A stretch of DNA of 64,000 bases from Mytilus californianus (Eukaryota; Mollusca; Bivalvia; Mytilida; Mytilidae): NCBI RefSeq assembly GCF_021869535.1, contig NW_026262666.1:310001-374000 (forward strand). Direction: 5' to 3'. Every line of letters starts with the position of its first letter. Position 1 is the first letter of the stretch. Made by a program: the position numbers and the translations under genes. Below, piece by piece: positions 15,681 through 27,487 of the stretch. The notes under the pieces are model-generated. The model saw nothing but the letters and a program-made list of their open reading frames with translations, was not told the DNA's origin and made no database searches.

Positions 15681-16435
15681 TAACTTTATCACTACATGTA
15701 TATGTTTATGTACATGTATATACACAGAATTCTAATTACGAGCATTTAGTAAATGTATCTCATATAAATCATAACACAAACTTATACAGCTATCATGTCA
15801 ATTTGCTGTAACACTAAGTTAGGTCTAATATATAAATGTGTGATAGTCCCAAGTACTATTCAAAGCAGCCTCAATATCTTAATTGTATCATCTTAAAAAA
15901 AGTTTTGCTAATTATACATACAGCTTATATATATGCTTAGACAAGCCAGGAGTTTTATGTTGAAATTTGGTACCACAATTTCGTACAGTTTTACAATAAA
16001 GACATTTTTGGTGCTCGAAAAAAGGAGAAAAAACCTGGGTTCTTGAATTGTTAGGGTCGTAAATGTGTCCTGGAGTCTGGACTCCCCATGACTTTTTGAC
16101 TTGACTCACCATTGCAAAAACATAAGTGCATCCATAAGAGAAAAGAAATTGATTAAGCGATTGACTAACACTATTGTGATAAAAATGCAATATTGTAGAG
16201 GAAAGTAAAATTTGTTTACTTTTAAAAGTATGTTGTATGGCAATAAAAATGTCAAAGGAAGCCAATTAGTTACATGTACGTATACATGTATAAAAATGTA
16301 AATTTTCAAAATATTAAAATAAATTGATATTTACATTTCACATGTAACCAGTAACACCATGGATATATTGTTTCAAATATCATGAAAACAAAGTGAAACA
16401 AAATATGAATAAAATAAATGGAGAATTTGTCCCCA
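15681..16435. other. No recognisable gene
   Basis: AT-rich. Short minus-strand open frames at 15912-16265 and 16106-16309 have no recognisable motif or splice context. No other structure seen. Confidence 0.45.
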
Positions 16436-16439
16436 TGGA

Positions 16440-17497
16440 CACAGATGATGCCCCCGCTTGCATACAACATTATAAAGGGACATAACTCAAGAACGATAAA
16501 AGTGACACTACTAAATTTGTACTTGATCTGAGTTTTGTGGTAATAAGTATTGTGTATAGGTCTCATAATGTTTGGTTGGGACAAACTTAAGTTACAGAAA
16601 GGAAACTAAAAATTTTGCATTGTTTTCCATTTATAAAGGGGCATAACTCGTGAATGGTTAAAGTGACAGGCCTCTACAATAACTTTTTTTCAACTTGTAC
16701 AATAGGACAAGTGCATACCAAAACTTACTTGTCTGAACAGAATTGTAACTTGTCCAAAAAATATCTTTATATTAACCTTTTTTGCATTTTAAGTTAATTC
16801 AATGAACAAAATGAATTAAAACAATATAGAACAGGATTTAATTTATAACTTTTGATATCCTTTTCAAAAATATGAGTCGAGAACAACTAATTCTAGTCAT
16901 GTCACAGGACTTCATTTCTAGTTTTCATCAATGCCAAAGGCTCATTAGACTGCACATGAGGCACAGTCTTGAAGGCCTGTCAGTCTACACTCATTTGGTA
17001 TGTATCCTGGTCTTTTCTGTTGATAAAATATTGATTATTATGATTAATGCCTTACTACAATCAGCTTTGTTTTTAATATATTAAAATGTTTATTCAAACG
17101 CGATCAAGTATTGTTGTCTACATATGATCAAATATGATTTTATGAATTTCATGGTCAATAATTTCTGCATCTTTAATTTCAAACTTGATCTGTATTTTGT
17201 GGTAATAAGCATTGTGTATAAGTTTCACAACATTTGGTTGAGGCAACTTAAGTTAGAGAACGGAAACTAAAAATTTTGGAATTTTTCCATTTATAAAGGG
17301 GCATTACTCTAGAACGGTTAGAGTGACGCTACCAAAATTCAAACTTAATCTGTATTTTGTGATAATAAGCATTGTGTATAAGTTTCATAACATTTGGTTG
17401 AGGCAAACTCAAGTTAGAGAACGGAAACCAATTTTTGTGTACGTACAGACGGACAAAGGTAAAACTTAATGCCCCCTCCGCTACGGCGGGGGCATAA
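16440..17497. mobile_element. Repeat element with ATGCCCCCGC ends and about 190 bp internal repeats
   Basis: The left end is GATGATGCCCCCGCTTGC (about 16446). The right end is GCCCCCTCCGCTACGGCGGG followed by GGCAT (17471-17495), giving ATGCCCCCGC / GCGGGGGCAT inverted ends. Inside, ATTTATAAAGGGGCATAACTC with AAAGTGAC, TGTGTATA.GT.TCA.AA and AACTTAAGTTA recurs near 16471, 16629, 17170, 17288 and 17340. The open frame 16872-17084 sits in unrelated sequence within it. Confidence 0.65.
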
Positions 17498-17561
17498 AAA
17501 CAAATTGCAATAGTTATGTTATAGAAAATGACCGTTTTCCTTCTTCAAAAATTAACGTTGG

Positions 17562-17703
17562 GCACAGGGGTTTGTTACTATATGCCGTGTTTACTATCCA
17601 TGGGAACCCCTTAAAAATCTATTTGCCGAGTTTACTATCCATGGGAACCCCTAAAAAATCTTTTGATAGTAAAAACCCGGCAAATAGTAACAAACCCCTG
17701 TGC
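17562..17703. repeat. 142 bp inverted repeat
   Basis: GCACAGGGGTTTGTTACTAT at 17562 is the exact reverse complement of the sequence ending at 17703. Between the arms, CCGTGTTTACTATCCATGGG and CCGAGTTTACTATCCATGGG are direct copies 50-60 bp apart, and the right side carries their inverted part (GATAGTAAAAACCCGGC). Confidence 0.85.
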
Positions 17704-18639
17704 ATTGGGCTGGTCAGCTAGTAGTCCAAATAATTATGAAAATAAAATATCCTTTCAAGACGTCATGATTGAGGTATAGACTATAGTGCCATTAGTGGCT
17801 GAAAGATAAGATTTATCGTAAAGAATTAAGAATGTTGTGTTACCTGATTTTTAGCACCCGAGATTAAGTAAAATATAGTCTAGAAAAAATCAAACTGTCT
17901 TTGAATAGGCATAACCATACAATTTCAGTAAGTACCTACCAGAACTTACATATCAAATATATATAACTAACAGTAACAACAGATTCGACAACTGTCAACA
18001 AAATCCGGAAGCGCTTCTTTGCTCTTTAAAATGAACATTTAATGTTCAATTTAGGCAACACAGGCACAGGCACTTATTAATTGTCTCTCAAAAAATATAC
18101 CTTAAGGTAGAATAGGTTTTTTTCTTCGGGAACAAGTGCCTGTAAACACTGAACCTCCGAAAAGCTTCGAATGATTTCCGTATTTTTTCTTTCATTATAA
18201 TTTATATATCTATTTGACCAAATAATAGTGTAAAATCCACTGTAGTGTCTATAGACTGACTTTAAATTTTGAGGTGGGATTCTCGGGGTTTTACGTCAAA
18301 CCGTACGGGAATCCACAATTTTTAAAACCGATTTAAAATGAAATTGTCAAGGATATCACAAATATATTTTATACCCATATTTATTATGATCAGGAGATTT
18401 GCAAGATCGATCTCAAACAAAATTTTAGTGATTCGACAAAAAAAATATTTTAAACAAATGCTAATTTTCAGCTGTGATGTAGTCATGTTGTTATGTCCTA
18501 AACCCTGAATATTCATTGACAATGATTGAGATGCCAATGGGCAGATGAAAGTTATTTTCAGTTTGAAATTTATAATAATTGGCAATGAATATCAATCCCA
18601 TCAACAGTCACATATGATTATGTTTTAATATACCGTGCA
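17704..18639. other. No recognisable gene
   Basis: No coding, RNA or repeat signal I can support. The minus-strand frame 18322-18585 has no recognisable motif. Confidence 0.45.
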
Positions 18640-18701
18640 CATGCCAAGAAATTGCCTCCGTTGAAATTCTGCAAACACCCCATAGAGGATTTCTTGGCAT
18701 G
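18640..18701. mobile_element. 62 bp MITE, short form
   Basis: It starts CATGCCAAGAAATTGCCTCC and ends GATTTCTTGGCATG; the ends are inverted copies (CATGCCAAGAAAT). Its first 48 bases and last 17 bases are identical to the two ends of the 213 bp element at 19295. Confidence 0.85.
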
Positions 18702-19294
18702 TTACAGATAGAAAACTCAGGGTTAGAATTCATGGAACAGAAAAGGGGCAGTGGCAAATATTTCGTCATGGTATATTTTGAACACAGAGAGAATTATCCC
18801 GGCACCCTTTGCAAAAAAAACCATTCTTTTTCTTATTTGTGCCTTCGGACTTTATGTTTTGAATTGTAGTTTCACTTTCCATATTTAATTATTCAAATGT
18901 AAGCTCCACGTGGTAAAAATCACGTGATGCAGGAATATAGTATCTTGGAGTTTAGGCTATTTCTTTCTTTTCGGGCGGAGACTCCAAGCAAACAACATGC
19001 ATGCATATGTGTATAACGGCACTGCAGATTTTCGTATTAAATAAAGAAAGTTGCCGGTCCGGTACATGAATAGATTGGTTAGAAAGCAAAGTTTTAATTT
19101 TAATTAGATTGGAAAGCTTAATTCGAGGGTTGAAAATAGAGAGTACAAAAAAAGGGGGAGGGGAGGTGTTCCACAGGGAATATGTTTATCTTATGAACTC
19201 TACATTTGAACGGTTTATTATTTTTTTTTTATTTAATTAAAAAAGAGAAAAACAAACGTAAGACAAATTGTGAATGGTCTTTCTTCCTTTCTCC

Positions 19295-19507
19295 CATGCC
19301 AAGAAATTGCCTCCGTTGAAATTCTGCAAACACCCCATAGAGCAAATTACATCGATGATTAATATTGACCATTTGGTATATGGCCGTGTTCTAAGCGACA
19401 CGTACATGAAGGTCATAAATTAATTTGTTGAATGAAATCAAATCTTTAGCTATTAATAAGTGCCGTAGGAGGTAGACCGGAATTTTTAGCGAGGATTTCT
19501 TGGCATG
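19295..19507. mobile_element. 213 bp MITE, long form
   Basis: It has the same CATGCCAAGAAAT...ATTTCTTGGCATG terminal inverted repeats as the 62 bp element 600 bp upstream, with 151 extra bases in the middle flanked on both sides by GAG. No coding capacity. Confidence 0.85.
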
Positions 19508-20024
19508 ATGTTAAAATGATCATGATTATTTTTTTTTGTTAACACGATACCACGAATAACATATATGAGATAATATATACTGTGTTGTACTAATCCCAAC
19601 ACAACGGGAACATGCATGGCTTAGCGGGTACACTGGAATTTTGTAATGTTGCAATCTTTTTTTCTACCAATAAAAACAAATCTTGCCAAACAAAAGTTAA
19701 TGAAAGAAGAAAATAATAATAAACATTTAGCATATTATTTAAATAGCATATAGCCGCAAGTATGATAGGGCACATTGTTACCACACAAAAAAAAACATAT
19801 TTGTTAACCTCTCTGCTTCTACTCGTTTGACAATTTTTTTTTCAATCTGCACTATGTCCGTCTAACTTATGTTTTAATTCTTTATACTTTTTTAACCGTC
19901 GCAAAAGTAGCATTCATCTTCAACTGAATAAGTCAAACACCATATCAAATAAAAACGATGAATGAATCTTTGATATTCCTATCATATTGGGTTTTTTTTG
20001 TTTTTTTGTTCTTTATAAAAAAAA

Positions 20025-20415
20025 AAATGGATATGTGGTATGATTGCCAATGAGACAACTATCCGCCTAAGTTCAAATGAAGTGAATGGTAAGCAATTAT
20101 AAGCAACAATGAGAAAGACCAATACCATATAGTCGGCTATATATAAAAGGCCCCGACATGAAAACTACGAAACAATTCAATAGTGAAAACCAACGGCCTA
20201 ATTCATAACAAAACAATTTACGAAAAACAAGTATGACAGACATGAACATGTTGAACCAACGACATCCACTGATCTACATGCTCCTGCATGGCTTGGGACA
20301 GACACATACCCTCCCCTAATCTGGAACAGTGTTGTATCAGCACAACCTATGTGCACATGTTTGTGAGCGCTCAACCCTCCCCTAACCTGGGACAGTGGTG
20401 ATCCAGCACAATATT
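20025..20415 (+). repeat. Interspersed repeat, family A copy 1
   Basis: It contains TGGTATGATTGCCAATGAGA, AAGACCAATACCATATAGTC, GGCTATATATAAAAGGCCCC and CTCCCCTAACCTGGGACAGT in order. The same series is found at 56150-56545 (+) and, reversed, at 22955-23400 and 42610-43065. It is a very common mussel repeat by recall. Confidence 0.8.
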
Positions 20416-20824
20416 TGTTTATTTCATTACATTCATAATATTATGTTAGGGTGCAGGCAGATCACTGCAATCCAGGCTTCCCACAGTGTAGGCGGGTCAC
20501 CTACGAGGGCGACCTTTCACCTATGCAGATTTTTTTTAGATAGACTGTAGTTATCCTCATTCAATCTTTTCCATGCTCAACAATCAATCAGATAGGCAAC
20601 AATTAAGATATTTTAAAGATTTGACATTTGGAAAAGTTAAACACAATTTTTTGGTTTACAAAATTAGTTCTTCATGAAAAATGATAAATTAAAACTTAGT
20701 ATTTTCATGTTTACATTTTAGATAATTAAATAAATATAAGTTAAGTTGTTTTTATATGCATCAAATGAAAGGGGAAAAAAGGATACTAGAATTACTTTTT
20801 TTTTATTTCGGGGAATTTAAAATG

Positions 20825-20906
20825 CAATCTAATTAAAATATAAAACTCGGATTTCGTTATACTACGTAGTATAACGAAATCCGAGTTCTATATTTTAATT
20901 AGATTG
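20825..20906. repeat. 82 bp near-perfect palindrome
   Basis: Two arms of 41 bases meet at ACTACGTAGT (20861-20870) with no spacer. There is one mismatch (AAAACTCGG against AGAACTCGG). The arm begins CAATCTAATTAAAATATAAA. It could extrude a cruciform. Confidence 0.95.
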
Positions 20907-21060
20907 TTTAACATGGGAAGTCGGATTGTCTCCCCTTTATTGCATTATATCGATAAACAGATTCAAATTGTCTTATTTCATTCAGGGAAGATATTGTTTA
21001 ATAAGAATAGTGAAGTAAAAAAAATAATACTTTTCTACTTTTCATTTTTCTACACATCTT

Positions 21061-21134
21061 CGCTAGCCAAGGGTTACGACCCAGTCCCCTCCTCTGTGGA
21101 GAGGAGGGGACTTGATCGTAACCCTTGGCTAGCG
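21061..21134. repeat. 74 bp hairpin around AGTCCCCTCCTC
   Basis: CGCTAGCCAAGGGTTACGA (21061-21079) is exactly complementary to TCGTAACCCTTGGCTAGCG (21116-21134). Inside it AGTCCCCTCCTCT pairs with AGAGGAGGGGACT, leaving only a few unpaired bases. Confidence 0.93.
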
Positions 21135-21424
21135 CAGATGTTTTCTACACTGTCGTCAGACTGGTTGCAGGTGTTGTTAAAAAGGCAAATGGTCGGAACA
21201 TATAAAGTAAAAATACTTGGGGACAGAATTTTTTTTTTAGCCCTCCCCCTTTTTTCAAAAATCCGTTAATTTTTTGTTTTCTATTAATTTCAATTATTTT
21301 CGCGTTTTTTCTGTATTATATGAACATGCTAGAAATAACGTATATATTTGCTGTTTACCTTCAATTCCAAGTTTAATATCCACAGCGGTTTTATATACTA
21401 TATATAAGTGATCGTCGCTGTGGA

Positions 21425-21665
21425 TAGTAAGACATTTTCCCTACCGAAAATTTATGACCATGATAGTGTCCCCGGGTAACACCAAAGACATTTACCCTAC
21501 CGTAGATTTATGACTTTTGTGGTGTCTTCTGGTAACACCACAGACAATTACCCTACCGATGATTTATAACTTTATTAGTGTCTCCGGGTAACACCATAGA
21601 CATTTACCCTACCGATGATTTTTGACTTTGTTAGTGTCTCAGGGTAACACTAGAGACATTTACCG
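21425..21665. repeat. About 57 bp tandem repeat, 4-5 copies
   Basis: The unit is AGACATTTACCCTACCGATG, ATTTATGACTTT, GTTAGTGTCTCCGGGTAACA, CCA. Unit starts are near 21430, 21487, 21543, 21598 and 21655. Confidence 0.85.
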
Positions 21666-21839
21666 ATCCATTTATACGTGATATCCTTTCACCGGATTTT
21701 ATACTTTATCAACGGACTGTAAAAGAATAATCATGACAAGCGTCGATAGTGGAGCAGGAACTGTTGTCCTCCCCAGTACACTTAAGTTCACCTCGGGTTA
21801 TAGTTGGGTTATAGATACTGAAAGTGTAGTGTTTAGTAG

Positions 21840-22140
21840 TCTGTTGTCTGTTTGTTTTTCGTTTATATTTTGGCTTTTGTGTTGTCCACTTTTTGTCGAC
21901 TTATCATTTTTGTTGTCTGCTTTTCATCGACTTGTCGTTTTGTGTTGTTTTCTACTTTTCGTCGACCTATTGTTTTGTGTTGTCTGCTTTTCGTCGACTT
22001 GTCGTTTTGAATTGTCTGCTTGTCGTCGACTTATCGTTTTGGGTTGTCTGCTTTTCGTCGACTAATCGTTTTTGTTTGTCTGCTTGTCATCGACTTATCT
22101 TTTTGGGGTTTCTGCTTTTCTTCTACTTATCGTTTTGGAT
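21840..22140. repeat. 31-35 bp tandem repeat, about 9 copies
   Basis: The unit is TTGTCTGCTTTTCGTCGACT then TATCGTTTTGGG, each carrying a GTCGAC site or a one-base variant. Open frames at 21733-22065, 21893-22171 and 22020-22214 translate the same repeat in different frames and are not genes. Confidence 0.88.
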
Positions 22141-22309
22141 TGCCAATGGAATCGTCACGCTTATTCAATAAAATTCTCGGGCATCGACCTTCAATACGAA
22201 ACAAAGCATGCTGAGTGTCAATAGCGCACGGAGAAGGAATTTCGAACTGAAATAAAAGAAATTTTAAAAAAGATATATGCAATAAAATCATGTGAAACAT
22301 CTTGTGGTC

Positions 22310-22680
22310 ACTCTAGATATTTCACTCTGAATCTTCCAAATTCACCAGTATTCATTGTGATGATCACTCTTAGCCACTCTATGAGATATTTCACTTCGAA
22401 TCTCCAACATTCAACAGTTTTCACTGTGATTACTCTAAGAGATATTTCACTCCGAATCTCCCACTTCACTGTGATCACTCTCAAAGACATTTAACTCCCA
22501 ATGTCCCACATTCACCGGTATTCACTGTGATCACTTTAAGAGATATTTCACTCCAAATCTCCCATATTCACTGTGATCACTCTAAGAGATACCCCCCCCC
22601 CCCCAAAAAAAAAAAATAAAAAAATCTCCCACATTCACCGGTATTCACTGTGATCACTCTCAAAGTGATTTTTAACTGAA
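22310..22680. repeat. About 57 bp tandem repeat, 5-6 copies, interrupted by poly-C/poly-A
   Basis: The unit is TCACTCTAAGAGATATTTCA, CTCCGAATCTCCCACATTCA, CCGGTATTCACTGTGA. A C14 run followed by an A run interrupts it at 22591-22620. Confidence 0.85.
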
Positions 22681-22954
22681 CCATCTCATGTACACTGTCA
22701 ATTTTTACCATTTCGCCTATGAGGGTCTGGTTTGGGGTCCTTAATTTTAGTATTCTGTAAATGGTTAGGGCATTTTTCTTTGTCGATAAAAATAGCGCTC
22801 ATTCTGTAAAGTTCTCATAAAAATGATTCTACTGTTGAAACTTTCTGTATTTAGATGACTTCTTTAATCTGTTCATCGTTCATTTCTGTAATCAGTAGAC
22901 ATTGTATTACCTAAAGGTTTTTTTTTATTGGCTATGAACTAGCGTCCAGTCAAT

Positions 22955-23400
22955 GATAGTACTCTTAGATCGGCACTGTGTCTCTTTTGTCATTGTTTTT
23001 GTGTTTCGTGCCGATCTGATGAGTCGAGCAATTTTCAACTGATTTTTATAGTTTGGTCTTATGTTGTCCTGTAACACCACAGTCCCAGGTTAGTGGGTCG
23101 CACATATGTTAAAAAGTGCCTGCCCCATGCATGTCAGGAGCCTGTAATTCATTGGTTATCGTTGGTTGCTGTATTTTATATCTGTTTTTCGTTTATTGTT
23201 TTATCATAAACAAGACTGTTACTTTTTCGGTTGAATTTTTTCTCATTTTGTCATATTCCGTTTTTTTTAGCTTACTATACAGTATGGGTTTTGCTCACTG
23301 TTGAAAGCCGTACGGCGACCTATAGTTGCTTATATCCACGTCATATTGACTCTTTTTGATAGTTGTCTTATTGGCAATAATGCCACATCTCCTTATTTTA
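22955..23400 (-). repeat. Interspersed repeat, family A copy 2 (reversed)
   Basis: On the plus strand it reads GTGCCGATCTGATGAGTCGA, CACAGTCCCAGGTTAGTGGG, GTCAGGAGCCTGTAATTCAT, CCGTACGGCGACCTATAGTT and ATTGGCAATAATGCCACATC, which is the reverse order and complement of the copies at 20025 and 56150. Confidence 0.8.
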
Positions 23401-25968
23401 TATATAATGTGTCTTGTGTTTATTTTTAAATTGTATACACCTTATCACTATTTGTCCACCATTACTAAATATCACTGGCGACTGGCGTTACCTTTAATTT
23501 GATAGATAAATTGTTAAACGCGCAGTAGCAATATTAAAACAATTACTGTTGCCCCTAAAACTTAATCTCGTATGAGTGTCAAACCTGTAAAACCATGTAG
23601 AAGATTAATACCACTTTCTTTTATACTGTCAACATAATAACAATCTACGTTTATTTTTTAGAGAATGCTGACGATCATCATATTTTTGCAAATCTTTTTA
23701 ATATCGAAAAACTAGTGGTCCTGCTTAAGCCCTGAGTTATAAATCAAGGGAAAAACAGGTTGCTTTATAAAACAGTCTTTTGAGCTGAGCACCGAGGAGT
23801 TTTACGTATTTTTTAGCATCTGTATACATGTATATGTATCCAAATCAGTTTTGTCATCTTGTGTGATTTACCTTAATCACAAGTATTAGTCTATGCTTAT
23901 ATGACAATTATGTATTATTATTTATCTAAAATAAAGAAAAGAATGACAGATGTTTGATTAACGCACAGTGACAAATATTTGATGCATATTCAAGAGCAAA
24001 CAAATTAACAAGAAAATTTTTAAAGACAGGTTCTAGAAGTTGAATGTACAATGAGTAAAACCCATACCACAGTCAGCTATAAAAGGACCTATAAGGTTAC
24101 TTGACAGGATAATTATGTGTACTGTATTCTATATTGTCGATGTAATTGTAAGGAAATACCTTTAACATGAAATATCAAAAATATACTCCATAATCTTAGA
24201 GCCAAGTTGGTTTGCTGTCACGTTAACCATACGCTTGTTTGCCTATATATAATTATTTGTGGCACCGTTTTAATTTTGACTGTATGTTCCTTCATTGGTA
24301 AGGTATAGTTTCTAAACATGAATATATTTATAAATGTTATGTTCACTAGTATGTAAACATTGATTATAAATAAAAAAAGTGTTGAGTATTTCTAAAAGGT
24401 TAGATGTTTTCATTGGTTGTGTTAGAACATGGAAGTATTATATTGACCGGTCAAGAATATACTTCCATGGTTAGAATAACGTCAATTCATTATTTCGTGC
24501 TATGGTTTTGGCGGTTGTGTGATTTAAAGATATTGTCAATCGAGGTTCGTTTTCTCGGTGCAGGAAAGTTGTTACCTGCTGTGACAGGCAGACAGTAACT
24601 GTTGAACTTTACTGTGCATTCATATTTCATAAAATTATAGCGCGGTCACTGTCAGGCGAGTGGATCCCCTATACACAAGTGTTCATATTTAGTTAATTTT
24701 GTAAATAATTCTGGTTTGTCTGAATTTATGAATTAAAACATAACAAGTAAATTAGTGTACTGATTATGTTATTAAACAAATACTTAATCCGGATTATCCA
24801 AATCTTGTATTAACCGAAATCTACAGATGAATATTAGCAATCATGAAAAGATTTTCGTTTAAAATCCGTTAGTTTTTAATCTCCCATGTTTTAAGTGGTA
24901 CAAATGGATATGAAAGAAAAACATAGAGGTAATTTATTTCATTTCTCTATTTGTTTATTTTTTCATTATTATTATTATTGTTGTTAAGGATGTTTTATCA
25001 TGTTTATTATTGTCATTATTTTTATAACAGATCGAATACTATATGAAATATGGGCCAGCCATAGTGATGGTTTCATGATTTTAAAACTTTTCTTAAGGGG
25101 TCCGGAAGGAGGTGGACTAGCAGTCAACAATCAGAAAATGTATATTTCAAAATTTATCTATAATTTTTTGTGGAAATTATAACATGTACAAGTATTCAAA
25201 ACATTTGAAAATTTGAAAATATGAAAATAAGAAGACGTGGTGTGATTGGCAATGATCTATAACATTTTAGAAATTAAAAAAATTGTCTATAAGAATTGAG
25301 CTTTCACACCAAAAGTTCGGTCAAGTAGGGGAATCCCCTCATCTTCCCTCTCTCGGCCGGATCTGTCATTGAGCCTCGTATACCTTCATACAATAAGCAT
25401 CATTGTTAGCAGTATATGGGACAAACTCGACCGCCTGGACCAATCTAAGCTAGTAATATGCATAGGACCATACTTAAATGTTCTTTTTTGCCCATTTACT
25501 TACGCGTTGGTAATTGTTTTATTCTATGACCTTGAAAATAGTTGAAATTAATAAGTAAACAATCATTTAAAAATTAATATTTGACGATCAAATTTTAAGT
25601 TTTTGTTTCAAAACATTAATACACCAATTCTTCGATATCCGTGACATATTTTTCTAGATGCGTCATAGAAAACAAATCAATAAGAAAATATGACTAATCA
25701 AAATCTTAGTAAATCATGAAGTATAGTTTTGTTGGCGTTTATGTTAGCAAACCTTTTGTGTGTTTTTTTTTTAAATTTCACCTCAACTAAAGCCTTTCCT
25801 TCACTCCAAGGTTTCACACCGCCTCTCCTATACACACAAGATACAACACGTATTACACACGGCCTCTCTGTTATTTCTCGGTATACGCTTTCATGATTTC
25901 CCTGTGTTCGAAAAGTATGCTTGGGCTGGGGAAAACAACATTTTTTCAAAGTTTGATTTTGTTTGTAG
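23401..25968. other. No recognisable gene; possible 5' flank or intron of the gene at 25969
   Basis: A short family A fragment (ATGAGTAAAACCCATACCAC at 24050) and another near 25225 are the only repeats I can name. An AG acceptor (TTTGTTTGTAG at 25958-25968) abuts the ATG at 25969, so part of this stretch may be an intron with an undetected 5' exon. No promoter could be identified. Confidence 0.5.
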
Positions 25969-26345
25969 ATGTCTGATGTTGGTAGCGTTGCCAGCATTTC
26001 CTCAACAAGGACTCAAGTGATAAATAGAAGAAATTCAGTAGACTCACTTCCTGGTGTTGAGGCCTACCTGAGGCGAAGACGAGGCTCTACGAGTCAGATA
26101 TTTGCTCCTAGTGATCTCAATGATCTCGAGCAATATGTCAACAAGAAGCGCCGAGCATCTGTTGGGCTTATTCAACTTTCAGAAAAAGGGGATATTTTTC
26201 GCGAAAGTTCAAGTTTGAGTTTGGGCCGGCGTCAGTACTCTTCTGGACCCTTATGGGAACAGGAAGTTGCACAAGGACAGAAAGAAGACGATGTAGCAAC
26301 TGTCAAAAAGACCAGGCGACGAAAGAGCAATGTTCAAGACAAAAA
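25969..26345 (+). CDS. Uncharacterised protein, exon 1 of 2 seen
   Basis: The ATG at 25969 directly follows a 3' splice site (GATTTTGTTTGTAG), so a non-coding exon probably lies upstream. The coding exon ends at 26345 before the donor GTAAGTG, in phase 2. It joins in frame to the exon at 30302 and gives about 378 residues in total. This exon encodes 125 residues: a Ser/Thr-rich start (SDVGSVASISSTRTQ), RRNSVDSLPGVEAYLRRRRG, a mid part with DLEQYVNKKRRASVG, and a lysine/arginine-rich end (KKTRRRKS). RRNS, RRRGS and KRRAS resemble basophilic-kinase sites. No signal peptide or membrane segment. I do not recognise the family. The open codon use and matching splice phase make a real gene likely. 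Confidence 0.75.
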
Positions 26346-26494
26346 GTAAGTGTAAGGAATAAAAATCTCAAATATTATACTTCAAGAAAATAATTTCTGA
26401 AACCCCCGTTTTGCTTATAGAGTTGTTCCCCTTGCTGTGATTTCTGCCTGTTTCGCTAAAAATTACAAGCAATAGGGAGAAGCAGATATGGGGT

Positions 26495-26900
26495 ATCCAT
26501 CCATGACACAAAATCAGTACACACACAGCAAAAAAAGCACATAAAAAGCAAAGGAACAGCGCTTTTGTTGCTGTTATTCGTCTCAAAGTCACAGCGAGGC
26601 TTTCAACCCACCATTTTTTCTTAAGGTGTCCGGTACCAAGTCAGGAATATGGCAGTTGTTATCAAATAGTCCGTTTCTATCTGCGTTCATTTTTGTTGCA
26701 CTTCAGTGTTTCTGTTGTTCCGTTGTTTTCCTCTCATAGTTGATGTGTTTCCCTCGGTTTAAGTTTGTAACCCGGATTTGTTTTCTCTCAGTCGATTTCT
26801 GACCTTTGAACAACGGTATACTACTGTTGCCTTTATTTTTCAACACGGAACAAAAAAATCTTTCACCACACTGCAAGTTTAAGACGGCCCCTATCATCGG
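26495..26900 (+). repeat. Interspersed repeat, family H
   Basis: It contains CATGACACAAAATCAGTACA, AAAGCAAAGGAACAGCGCTT, AAGTCACAGCGAGGCTTTCA, TACCAAGTCAGGAATATGGC and AACCCGGATTTGTTTTCTCT. Parts recur at 2395-2490 (reversed), 34200-34345 and, for the CAGGAATATG.CAGTTGTTATC part, at 29765-29805. Confidence 0.6.
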
Positions 26901-27487
26901 CTGGAGTGGAATTATTCATTTCCCATGCAGTTTATCAGTTATATAATTTGCTGTACCGCTTTTTACGACTATCATATGGTAGTCAAAATTGGTTATAATG
27001 ATTTAAAAAATGTTTGCATTTAAGTTTGAAAACTATTTCATATCTACTTAAACTTGATATATATGGAAGGTCCTTTTAGTAAACATGATGTTGAAACCTT
27101 GCAAAACTTCCTCATTTGGTGATAATTCAACTTTATACATTTCAAAATATTCCCGGAAGCTTTATGTTTTTCACCATTTCGATCATTCCAAATCAAACTT
27201 GTTTGGAATAATGTCTGAAAGATACTTCGCCTCTTCCGATATTCATATAGGTTTAATGAATACTTGACGCATAGCTATCAGACGTACTTCCGATTAAGAC
27301 TACTGAATTTACAGACACTGAATGGCTTTATATATTTGGAAAGTGACAATTCTAATCTTGACAATGACCAACTACCAGCTAAGTGGAACGGTCTCTTTGA
27401 CGTGGTCTTTCTTGTTTGGTAAGACAGTTGCTTGCATACTACCTTACCGATATCAAAATTGCAAAAAATAAATTAAAATTAATGTAA

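Noticed and set aside
25698-25997. Minus-strand 99-codon frame
   Set aside because: It overlaps the splice acceptor and exon 1 of the plus-strand gene and has no recognisable motif.
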